A DNA stretch of 34,070 bases from Methylophaga sp. Lineage in GTDB: Bacteria > Pseudomonadota > Gammaproteobacteria > Nitrosococcales > Methylophagaceae. The position numbers and the translations under genes were made by a program. Each line of letters starts with the position of its first letter. Position 1 is the first letter of the stretch. The notes below the pieces were generated by a model, which saw only the letters and a program-made list of their open reading frames with translations, searched no databases and had not been told where the DNA came from. The DNA lies in assembly GCA_002733105.1 (NCBI GenBank), contig NVUI01000013.1, positions 26,222-60,291 on the forward strand, given 5' to 3'. Positions 21,315 to 29,603 of this stretch are shown here, in pieces.

Positions 21315-21602
21315 TTATAACGGCCAAAGTGTTATCCCCAGCCACATAAATCGCGCTGCTAATATTACACACACTACGGTTACAGCTGCATAGGCGGGTT
21401 TAATGCTAGTAGCGTACATATGTTTAATACCAATATATGCACCAATCGCATTAACAAAAAAACAAAATTCACTGACCACAAGTAATGTTAATAATGGCAG
21501 TGTTGTTGTGCCATCTTCGCCTATTTGACTTCCTCTCACTACCACTAGCATCAGCATCAGCCCTAAAGCAACAGCAATAAAAGGGAAGTTAATCGTTTTC
21601 AT
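21315..21602 (-). CDS. Small hypothetical membrane protein
   Basis: 95 aa, three hydrophobic segments; not overlapping other genes. Confidence 0.6.
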   Translation of the reverse strand: MKTINFPFIAVALGLMLMLVVVRGSQIGEDGTTTLPLLTLLVVSEFCFFVNAIGAYIGIKHMYATSIKPAYAAVTVVCVILAARFMWLGITLWPL

Positions 21603-21725
21603 GTTGTTATCCGATGTTTTAAATAGCTAGGCTTGTTTGGCGAGAAGATAGTATAAATAATGGGCACACTGATAAACAAGATCTATTTTAAGTGACTTAA
21701 AGGACTGTTTTTGTGATTTTATAGT

Positions 21726-22283
21726 TTATTGAAAACTGTCGATAAAAAATTGTAATTTGTTTTGTACAAGATCATATGTTTTATCGATATTACTGGCAAT
21801 GTCACCTTGCAAAACATTGAGACTGGTTAAAATATCACGAGCCTCTGCAAAGCCTGTATCAATACCCCCGCTGATAATATCAACAAAAGCAGTGACGGCT
21901 TCCTGTTGAGACAATTCAGGGTGTTGTTGTTGATATAAAGAAAAGAATCCAGTGCTTAATGAAACAATACGATCTGCAGTAGCCTCTGGGCTAACATCAA
22001 CACCAGCATCATAAGCAGCTTGAATTGAGCTATCACCAAAGGTTTCTTTTAAGGCTTCATTAATGCCTTCTAGCGCGGTTTTGAGGACCAAAGACTGTGA
22101 GTCATTTCCTGCTGTTAAATTTACATTGATGGTTGATTCTAATATAGCCGCATTGAGCTGTTTTTTAGCAGCATTTTTTGCCTGAGCTAATTCAGATACT
22201 TGAGGTCCAATAGGTCCATTTTCTTTCTTATCGTCGGCTTTAGCTAAAGATCTTACAGATTGGCTGAATGATTGAATATCCAT
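21726..22283 (-). CDS. Hypothetical protein, DUF5610-like
   Basis: Start MDIQSFSQSVRSLAK at 22283; C-terminal IISGGIDTGFAEARDILTSLNVLQGDIASNIDKTYDLVQNKLQFFIDSF pattern. Confidence 0.65.
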   Translation of the reverse strand: MDIQSFSQSVRSLAKADDKKENGPIGPQVSELAQAKNAAKKQLNAAILESTINVNLTAGNDSQSLVLKTALEGINEALKETFGDSSIQAAYDAGVDVSPEATADRIVSLSTGFFSLYQQQHPELSQQEAVTAFVDIISGGIDTGFAEARDILTSLNVLQGDIASNIDKTYDLVQNKLQFFIDSFQ

Positions 22284-22425
22284 AGTACCCTCCGGAGGTA
22301 ACAGCATTTTATGACCCTATATAGCGGTAAATTTAATAACAACTTGAATAAAATGACTTGAACTATTAGATCGGCGTCCCCATCTGCTCATTTAAGTTAA
22401 AAAAAGCCGATGGAGGCAATTTTCA

Positions 22426-24342
22426 ATGGGTATTGAAGCACATAAGGAAACGTTAGGTTTTCAAACAGAAGTTACGCAATTATTAGATCTAATGATCCAC
22501 TCGCTATACAGCAATAAGGAAATCTTTCTTCGCGAGTTGATTTCAAATGCGGCAGACGCCTCTGACAAATTACGTTTTGAAGCACTATCTGATGATGGGC
22601 TGTATGAAGATGATGCCGAATTAAAAATCCATGTTTCCTTTGATAAAGAAGCGAAAACAATCACCATTACAGATAATGGTATTGGTATGAGCCGAGAAGA
22701 AGTGATTGATAATATTGGTACTATTGCCAATTCAGGCACTAAAAAATTCTTTGATAACATGACGGGTGATCAAACAAAAGATTCACAACTCATTGGTCAG
22801 TTTGGGGTAGGTTTCTACTCAACATTTATTGTTGCTGACAATGTGACATTAAAAACACGACGTGCAGGCATGGGTAGTGAGCATGGTGTGCAATGGCAAT
22901 CAGAAGGGAAGGGTGAATTCTCTATTGAAACGATTGATATGCCACAACGTGGAACAGAAATTACCTTGCATATGCGTGAAGACCAAGATGAATTTTTGAA
23001 TAGTTGGCGTTTACGTAACATCATTAGCAAATACTCTGATCACATCAATTTGCCAATTATGATGACAAAAGAGCCTGTACCCGGTGAAGATGGAAAAATT
23101 GATGAATCTGTTGTTTTAGAACAAGAAACAGTCAACAAGGCCACGGCATTATGGACCTTGTCAAAAAATGAAATTAGTGATGATGATTACAAAGAATTTT
23201 ACAAACAAATTTCCCATGACTACCAAGACCCATTGAGCTGGAGTCATAATAAAGTTGAAGGTAAAACAGAATACACATCCTTATTGTTTATCCCTTCAAA
23301 AGCCCCCTTTGATTTGTGGGATCGTGATAGTAGCCATGGTTTAAAACTGTATGTGAAACGTGTTTTTGTGATGGAAAATGCTGAAGAATTAATGCCCCGT
23401 TATTTGCGTTTTATTCGTGGTGTAATTGATACTAATGATTTGCCATTGAATATCTCACGTGAAATTCTACAAGGCAGTAAAACCATTGATAGTATTCGTG
23501 CAGCTTCAGTGAAAAAAGTGCTGAGCGAACTAGCAAAAATGGCGAAAAAAGATACCGAAAAATATGCAGAATTCTGGAAAGAATTTGGCCAAGTAATCAA
23601 AGAAGGTGCTGGTGAAGACTTTGCCAATAAAGATGCACTAGCAAAACTAATGCGTTTTTCAACCACAGAAACAGGTTCAGAAGAACAAACAGTGTCACTT
23701 GAACAATATGTTGGTCGTATGAAAGACAAGCAAGACAAGATCTATTACATCACAGCAGAAAGCTTTGCAGCAGCGAAAAATAGCCCGCACCTTGAAGTGT
23801 TCCGTAAAAAAGGTATAGAGGTTCTATTATTAGCGGACCGTGTTGATGAATGGTTAACTAACTCACTGACTGAGTTTGATGGCAAGCAACTTCAATCTGT
23901 TGCCAAAGGTGATTTAGACCTAGGTGAGCTTGAAGATGAAAAAGAGAAAAAAGCACAAGAAAAAGTCGACAAGAAATTTGAAGACTTAGTCGAACGTGTT
24001 AAAAAATCACTAGGCGATAAAGTTAAAGATGTGCGTATTACACATCGTTTGACAGATTCTCCTGCTTGTTTAGTGGCAGATGACAATGATATGAGTGCCA
24101 ACCTTGAGCGTATGCTTAAAGCGGCTGGTCAGCAAATGGGACCAGATACAAAACCTATCTTTGAATTGAATCCTAAACATCCCATGGTTAAACGGCTAAA
24201 AGATGAGTCAGACAACAAACAGTTTAAAGACTGGTCATCTATTTTGTTTGATCAAGCCTTATTGGCTGAAGGTGGTCAATTAGAAGACCCCGCTAGCTAT
24301 GTAAAACGACTCAATAAGTTATTACTGACCTTAAGTAAATAA
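22426..24342 (+). CDS. htpG: Molecular chaperone HtpG (Hsp90)
   Basis: [73 protein letters not shown]. Confidence 0.99.
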   Translation: MGIEAHKETLGFQTEVTQLLDLMIHSLYSNKEIFLRELISNAADASDKLRFEALSDDGLYEDDAELKIHVSFDKEAKTITITDNGIGMSREEVIDNIGTIANSGTKKFFDNMTGDQTKDSQLIGQFGVGFYSTFIVADNVTLKTRRAGMGSEHGVQWQSEGKGEFSIETIDMPQRGTEITLHMREDQDEFLNSWRLRNIISKYSDHINLPIMMTKEPVPGEDGKIDESVVLEQETVNKATALWTLSKNEISDDDYKEFYKQISHDYQDPLSWSHNKVEGKTEYTSLLFIPSKAPFDLWDRDSSHGLKLYVKRVFVMENAEELMPRYLRFIRGVIDTNDLPLNISREILQGSKTIDSIRAASVKKVLSELAKMAKKDTEKYAEFWKEFGQVIKEGAGEDFANKDALAKLMRFSTTETGSEEQTVSLEQYVGRMKDKQDKIYYITAESFAAAKNSPHLEVFRKKGIEVLLLADRVDEWLTNSLTEFDGKQLQSVAKGDLDLGELEDEKEKKAQEKVDKKFEDLVERVKKSLGDKVKDVRITHRLTDSPACLVADDNDMSANLERMLKAAGQQMGPDTKPIFELNPKHPMVKRLKDESDNKQFKDWSSILFDQALLAEGGQLEDPASYVKRLNKLLLTLSK

Positions 24343-24361
24343 ACAACTTATTTACAGTGTA

Positions 24362-24397
24362 AAATGCTGGGTAGAAAGCTACCCAGCATTTTTTTTG
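24362..24397 (+). terminator. Rho-independent terminator of htpG
   Basis: AATGCTGGGTAG-AAAG-CTACCCAGCATTTTTTTT: perfect 12-bp stem and T tract. Confidence 0.9.
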
Positions 24398-24406
24398 GAA
24401 AATAGT

Positions 24407-25330
24407 ATGAACGACACTCCCTCATTTCAGTCAGATAACTTGCAACGTTTTATCTTTGATAATGCGCCAATCCGTGGTGAATGGGTGCACTTACAAGATA
24501 GCTGGCAACAAATACTGACACGGCGTGAGTACCCAGCAGCGATACAAAAAATACTGGGTGAAATGATGGCTGCCGCCGCTTTATTAGCTGCAACCGTCAA
24601 AATAGAAGGTCGACTAGTGCTGCAAATAAAATCAACGGGCCCTGTCAGATTAATGATGGTGGAATGCACGAGCAACAATACATTAAGAGCCTTTGCACAA
24701 TGGGATGGTGAAGTAGCAGAAGATGCCACATTAGCAGAAGATGCCACATTAGCAGAAGTGGCAGGAGAGGGCTCTTTAGCGATCACCATTGAAGTTGAAG
24801 GAGCCAAACAACCCTATCAAGGTGTGGTGAGTTTGCAAGGTGATTCTATTGCTAGTGTATTAGAAACTTATTTCCAACAATCAGAACAATTAGCCACAAA
24901 AATCTGGTTGGCTGCAAGTGATAATGCCGTAGCTGGCCTGTTTATACAACAGTTACCTAGTGGAGACCAGAGCAAAGAAGAAGATGAAGAACACTGGTCA
25001 AGAATGAGTCAATTAGCAGCAACGGTTACTTCAAGTGAATTATTAGATTTAGGTGTCGGTACATTACTGCATCGCTTATTTCACGAAGAAGAATGTCGCT
25101 TATTATTAGCAACGGAACTGAGCTTTGCTTGTAGCTGTTCACGTGAGCGTGTCGCTGAAACGATTACCTTGTTAGGTGAGCAAGATGCCTTGGATTTGCT
25201 TGAAGAAAAAGGTCATATCGAAGTGGCATGTGAGTTCTGCAACGAACACTATCATTTTGACAAAGTTGATGTGCAACAGATATTTTCTAAGTCAATTTCT
25301 ACAGAAGAAGCATCATCAACCTTGCACTAA
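24407..25330 (+). CDS. hslO: Hsp33 redox chaperone HslO
   Basis: RGEWVHLQDSWQQIL; C-terminal zinc motif CSCSRERV...CEFCNEHYHFD. ATG at 24407 preferred over the TTG at 24395. Confidence 0.96.
   Translation: MNDTPSFQSDNLQRFIFDNAPIRGEWVHLQDSWQQILTRREYPAAIQKILGEMMAAAALLAATVKIEGRLVLQIKSTGPVRLMMVECTSNNTLRAFAQWDGEVAEDATLAEDATLAEVAGEGSLAITIEVEGAKQPYQGVVSLQGDSIASVLETYFQQSEQLATKIWLAASDNAVAGLFIQQLPSGDQSKEEDEEHWSRMSQLAATVTSSELLDLGVGTLLHRLFHEEECRLLLATELSFACSCSRERVAETITLLGEQDALDLLEEKGHIEVACEFCNEHYHFDKVDVQQIFSKSISTEEASSTLH
24716..24758 (+). repeat. 18-bp in-frame tandem duplication within hslO
   Basis: GCAGAAGATGCCACATTA at 24716-24733 and again at 24734-24751, followed by partial GCAGAAG; encodes AEDATLAEDATLAE. 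Confidence 0.95.
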
Positions 25331-25338
25331 TGGGCTAA

Positions 25339-25866
25339 TTATTTAAGCCTATCAACTGTAATGGTGAAGTTTGAATTGTCATCAGTCAGATAGATTTCTC
25401 CATCCTGAATATTACACTGCAATTGCATAGAACGTTGTGCCATTGAATCCAAATCTTCAGCATGAATATGAAATACGCTGAGGTTACTAAAACGCTGGCA
25501 TTTTTGCTGCTGCTGTTGCCACCACACCTTGGCTTTGCGTTGATGATAGGTATAAATAATCACCTGCTTGGCACGACCACAGGCTTTACGGATCCGTTTT
25601 TCATCTGGCTGACCTAAATCAATCCATAGCTCAATTTCATCAGAGAGAGACTTTTGCCATAAATCCGGCTCATCATCGCTGTCTATGCCTTTAGTAAAGC
25701 GGAGTGATTCACTGGCATTTAGCATAAAAGCAACCAGCCGCATCATAAAACGAAAATCTGTTTCAGAAGGGTGTTGTGCCACTATTAATTCATGGTTTTG
25801 ATAATAATGCCGATCCATATCAGCAATATTAAGAGAAACTTTATTGATTGTTGAACTAAGGGCCAT
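25339..25866 (-). CDS. YaeQ family protein
   Basis: MALSSTINKVSLNIADMDRHYYQNHELIVAQHPSETDFRFMMRLVAFML; DEPDLWQKSLSDEIELWIDLGQPDEKRIRKACGRAK. Confidence 0.94.
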   Translation of the reverse strand: MALSSTINKVSLNIADMDRHYYQNHELIVAQHPSETDFRFMMRLVAFMLNASESLRFTKGIDSDDEPDLWQKSLSDEIELWIDLGQPDEKRIRKACGRAKQVIIYTYHQRKAKVWWQQQQQKCQRFSNLSVFHIHAEDLDSMAQRSMQLQCNIQDGEIYLTDDNSNFTITVDRLK

Positions 25867-25884
25867 AAGATAAATTCAGTTTAA

Positions 25885-26613
25885 TTAAGGTGTGATTTTA
25901 TTGTAAATAACGGGCATTTTACCTTGCCATTGCTGCCAAATATCATTGTCAGTGATTAAATCAGCCATAAAGTGAGCAACATTGATTCGGCTAGTCGTTC
26001 CTGCATCAAAAATAGCACTTCGAATCGGTGAAGGATAAATCTCGTAGTCAGAGACTTTATCTTCATTAACCAGACCATCTGGACGCACAGCAGCCCATTC
26101 GATATTGTTATTAGATTGCCCAATCTGGCTACGTAAATAATCAGCCGCCTTCTCATTATCTGAATGAGGCGGGATCAATAAACGAATAAACCCAATAACA
26201 CATTGTTGGGCAAATGAAATCGACTCATCAAGATCACGATTTCTATTACCCGTGGTATTCATCAAGACAAACTTAACGGGTTTTTCTGAAGTATGTGTTT
26301 TGATAGCATCACACAATCGACGAGTAACATCCGTCACCAATAACCGTGGCTGACCATACATACCCTTAAACGTTAGATTGTGTCCTAAGCACGATGCCAC
26401 AGCATCACAACCTTGGGTGTGCAAAGCCATATCTGCATCACTCAGATCAAGCACACTGGCATGGATTATTGATAGATTTTGATGGTTTTTAATCTCATCC
26501 GGAAGATGGTTAGTTGATCGCACAATGATCTTAACCTTCAAGCCGCGATTGAGTAGTTGTTCAACTAATAATCGTCCCGTCGCACCACTTGCACCCACTA
26601 CCAGAGCAGTCAT
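25885..26613 (-). CDS. NAD(P)H-binding oxidoreductase (atypical SDR)
   Basis: MTALVVGASGATGRLLVEQLLNRGLKVKIIVRS; AVRPDGLVNE. Confidence 0.88.
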   Translation of the reverse strand: MTALVVGASGATGRLLVEQLLNRGLKVKIIVRSTNHLPDEIKNHQNLSIIHASVLDLSDADMALHTQGCDAVASCLGHNLTFKGMYGQPRLLVTDVTRRLCDAIKTHTSEKPVKFVLMNTTGNRNRDLDESISFAQQCVIGFIRLLIPPHSDNEKAADYLRSQIGQSNNNIEWAAVRPDGLVNEDKVSDYEIYPSPIRSAIFDAGTTSRINVAHFMADLITDNDIWQQWQGKMPVIYNKITP

Positions 26614-27235
26614 CGATTAATATTCTTAGTTTTTATAAATATCATTACGTTCATCTTTAAAATTGTGTCTAGGAATACTATAGGAATTGTAATATTTTGG
26701 AAGTTATTTAGTAATGACTCTAGATAAAGAGAGTCTTTCCGCTAATAGTTGTTATCAAACCCACCATAAAAATAGACTACATTGATTCGACAGTTTATCT
26801 ATCTCAAAGAATCTATTTCCTGGGAGCAGATAGTTACACATCCTAACTTTAGCTTGCAGTGGCTTCAATCATATTACTTACTGGAGTGACTTAACATCAT
26901 TAGCAGATATGATTTGTGACCCCACAAAGCCACACAAGCTATCATCAATGCGACTTAATAGAATGAAAATATATTGTTTAATTTTCTTGAAACGGAAAAA
27001 AGCAATGATAACTTAGCTGCTGATATTTAGCTGCGATCAAAACTGAAATATGTTATTTATAGCAGAGAAGGGATAAGGGAATATAAATCAATTACTTACT
27101 CTATTTTCAATGATTGGGAGTTAAACAAACCTAGTTTAGGTGATATATAGATGGTTCCACAATTATTTTTTTATAATATGATAGTATTTTAGTATAAGAC
27201 ATTGAAACTAAATAAATAATAAAGGATTATTGGCT

Positions 27236-27319
27236 ATGCGCGTAAAAAATATATACGGAAAGGTGATATACGGACGGTTCCGTATAATAAGCTGTTATGC
27301 CCAAAGGATAATCGAATAA
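27236..27319 (+). CDS. 27-codon leader ORF spanning the left junction of the cassette array
   Basis: ATG 27236, MRVKNIYGKVIYGRFRIISCYAQRIIE, TAA at 27317-27319 overlapping the cassette-1 ATG (TAATG). Purine-rich AAAGGA upstream of its ATG. Too short for confidence on its own. Confidence 0.4.
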   Translation: MRVKNIYGKVIYGRFRIISCYAQRIIE

Positions 27320-27873
27320 TGAATAAATACCTGGCTATTCTTGGACTGATTATTCTGATTTCCGGATGTGCAAACCCTCTGAATAAAGTCACATCCGATA
27401 ATTACGCAGATACATGCTCACAGGCTGAGGATTCCGGCAGACTAGATATCGCCGAGGAGGCTTGCTATAGAGCCGCAGTCAATGTTGAGTGGGGGAATCT
27501 CGGAGATGAGTTAAAATCCGAAAGAATGTACAACCTTGCCAGAATAAAGCGCCGAGTCGGGAAGCTCGATGAAGCGGAGAAGTACTTCATCGAAACAATA
27601 GAAATTGAAGATACTATTACTCCTGCAAGAGAAATACGAATAGGCAGAAGGCTTGCTGAACTTGCGGCCATCTATTATGAACAAGAAAAGTATCAAGAAG
27701 CGGCTCAATATTTAGAACGGCTTTTACCACTATCAAACCTTTATAGCGGAAAAGAGAAGGGGTTCTTGGCCAATCTATACCACCATTACGCTATCGAACT
27801 TAGCGGCAGTGAAATATCACGAAAGCTTGAACTTACCAGCATTGAGCTAGGCTTCAGCGAGGGCGGAAAGTGA
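27319..27873 (+). CDS. Cassette 1: TPR-like lipoprotein
   Basis: MNKYLAILGLIILISGCAN signal with lipobox; helical repeats (LARIKRRVGKLDEAEKYFIETIEIE..., LAAIYYEQEKYQEAAQYLERLL). Confidence 0.8.
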   Translation: MNKYLAILGLIILISGCANPLNKVTSDNYADTCSQAEDSGRLDIAEEACYRAAVNVEWGNLGDELKSERMYNLARIKRRVGKLDEAEKYFIETIEIEDTITPAREIRIGRRLAELAAIYYEQEKYQEAAQYLERLLPLSNLYSGKEKGFLANLYHHYAIELSGSEISRKLELTSIELGFSEGGK

Positions 27874-27874
27874 G

Positions 27875-27928
27875 GCATAACAATACAAGCCATGCGACGC
27901 TATCGCGCGCATGCTTTCAGCGTTAGCT
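27875..27928 (+). other. attC1 recombination site (cassette 1/2 junction)
   Basis: R'' GCATAAC 27875-27881, R' GTTAGCT 27922-27928; stem AAG(C)CATGCG / CGCATGCTT with an extrahelical base. Confidence 0.85.
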
Positions 27929-27947
27929 CTACGAGGAATATTTCAAT

Positions 27948-28292
27948 ATGGAACTTAAGGAATTTATTAAAACTGCATTAACGGAAATTGTTGTTGGTGT
28001 TTCCGAGGCTTCTACTATTGCAACCGAACATGGTGGGTCAGTAGGATCGATGAAGCTTTATGGATATGTTAAAGAAAACAAGGTAATGACTGATGACAAT
28101 GATAGGCCAGTAACAACAGTAGAATTTGATATTGCTCTATCTGAAGCAAATAGCACTGATACAAAAGGTGGGATTGGTGTTTATTTGGGTGCAGTTGGCT
28201 TGGGTTCTCAAGGGGCGTCTCACGGCGAAGCGTCAAGCCATTCAAGAATTAAATTTTCTGTTCCGGTAGTGCTACCAAGTGCCAAGAGCTAA
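27948..28292 (+). CDS. Cassette 2: trypco2-like conserved protein
   Basis: MELKEFIKTALTEIVVGVSEA N-terminus, VEFDIALSEA, GGIGVYLGAVGLGSQG, C-terminal SRIKFSVPVVLP; same architecture as trypsin-co-occurring domain proteins. Confidence 0.6.
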   Translation: MELKEFIKTALTEIVVGVSEASTIATEHGGSVGSMKLYGYVKENKVMTDDNDRPVTTVEFDIALSEANSTDTKGGIGVYLGAVGLGSQGASHGEASSHSRIKFSVPVVLPSAKS

Positions 28293-28317
28293 CAAGACGC
28301 TCCAGTTGACGTTAGGT
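28287..28317 (+). other. attC2, apparently truncated (cassette 2/3 junction)
   Basis: R'' AGCTAAC 28287-28293 and R' GTTAGGT 28311-28317 are only 31 bp apart end to end; left arm AAGACGCTCCAGTTGACG present, complementary right arm absent. Confidence 0.7.
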
Positions 28318-28343
28318 GACCTCACCGTCCTTGGAGTTAATAT

Positions 28344-28775
28344 ATGAATGATGAAAATAAAATCACCAACGGTGGATGCCTGTGTGGTGCAGTTCGATAT
28401 GAAGTAAAAGGGCCACTCAGAGATATAGTGAATTGCCATTGTAGTATGTGCCAGAAATTACATGGAAATTTCGGCCCCCATACAAAAGCAAGAAAGGTAA
28501 ATATCAAAATCACTAATAACGATGGTTTGGCCTGGTACAAGACATCCGAAATAGCCCAAAGAGGTTTCTGTCGAAAGTGTGGTTCAAGTTTATTTTGGGA
28601 ACCATTTAATTTGGACGCAACAGGAATTATCGCTGGATCACTAGATGACAGTACTGGATTAAAAACAATGGGTCATATATTTGTAGGTGAAAAGCCTGAT
28701 TTTTACGAAATCACTGACAATAATCCGCAATTTGTCCACTCATCGGATGGTCAGTTGGTAAATGATTATAAATAG
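28344..28775 (+). CDS. Cassette 3: GFA family protein (CENP-V/GFA zinc fold)
   Basis: GGCLCGAVRYEV, NCHCSMCQKLHG, FCRKCGSSLFWE cysteine motifs. Confidence 0.93.
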   Translation: MNDENKITNGGCLCGAVRYEVKGPLRDIVNCHCSMCQKLHGNFGPHTKARKVNIKITNNDGLAWYKTSEIAQRGFCRKCGSSLFWEPFNLDATGIIAGSLDDSTGLKTMGHIFVGEKPDFYEITDNNPQFVHSSDGQLVNDYK

Positions 28776-28790
28776 TTGGGCATATTAATC

Positions 28791-28889
28791 ACCTAACAAG
28801 AACTTCAAACGGAAAAAATACAGTTGGTTGTTTTCACTCCGTTCAACATTATAACCAACTATATTTTTCCGCTTAAGTAGGCGTTATGT
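28791..28889 (+). other. attC3 (cassette 3/4 junction)
   Basis: R'' ACCTAAC, R' GTTATGT; long imperfect stem CGGAAAAAATACAGTTGGTT / AACCAACTATATTTTTCCG. Confidence 0.92.
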
Positions 28890-28907
28890 CTCTAGGAGTT
28901 TTTCTGC

Positions 28908-29489
28908 ATGGTTTTGCGACCTACATCACAAGAAGAGGTTTTTTTAAGCCTTGCTTACAACAGGTTTTATGATCTTGCCGATGAAATAATTGAAGACTCA
29001 TTTTGGGAACAAGAAGACTGGTATCGTTTTAGTAAAGTGATTAACCTATTTTCAGTTTATGCAGAGTTGTTGGCTTATGAGCCCTTTAAGTATGTTCTTA
29101 AGGCAATTAAGAAACAAAGACCTCCAATGGAATCTGAAATTGGTGGCCCCTTGTTTAAATTTATTAGAAACACTTTTGCTCACTTTCCCTTATTTGAGAG
29201 CTGGAACGAGGTTTGGTTGACAAAAGGCTTAGTAAATTGGCAAAAAGAAGGGCTAACCATTGATCGTTTTCTCAAAAAGTACGCTGGGCATACCGAAATA
29301 AAGTATAGGTTTTGGGAAGCTGAGAAGAAAGAAATGACATATATGAGTATCAATTTTCCAAAAGAGTATGGTGATAATAAAATATATTTAAGCGAGATTC
29401 TCTCTGAAAAAGATGGTGTAAAATTCTCGCTTCTAATGATGCGATATATATTGAACACACAAGTAGAGTCTATTAAGAACGAGACATAA
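28908..29489 (+). CDS. Cassette 4: alpha-helical protein with RNxxxH motif, HEPN-like candidate
   Basis: 193 aa; FKFIRNTFAHFPLFESWNEVW contains R-N-x3-H (RX4H) in a predominantly helical context. Confidence 0.6.
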   Translation: MVLRPTSQEEVFLSLAYNRFYDLADEIIEDSFWEQEDWYRFSKVINLFSVYAELLAYEPFKYVLKAIKKQRPPMESEIGGPLFKFIRNTFAHFPLFESWNEVWLTKGLVNWQKEGLTIDRFLKKYAGHTEIKYRFWEAEKKEMTYMSINFPKEYGDNKIYLSEILSEKDGVKFSLLMMRYILNTQVESIKNET

Positions 29490-29586
29490 CAAGAAAATCA
29501 ACAAGGACACGTAACAGTTGGCTACGTTTCGCTTCGCTACACAATTTTAGCCAACCATTACTTAGCCTGTTATTTAGGCGTTATAC
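29484..29586 (+). other. attC4 (cassette 4/5 junction)
   Basis: R'' ACATAAC, R' GTTATAC; stem GTAACAGTTGGCT / AGCCAACCATTAC. Confidence 0.92.
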
Positions 29587-29603
29587 ACAATATCGGAGAG
29601 TAA

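Noticed and set aside
26640-27235. Possible degraded integrase gene or Pc promoter left of the array
   Set aside because: No IntI-like motifs readable on either strand; a TATAAT at 27172 has no credible -35 at proper spacing. Left open as a search suggestion only.
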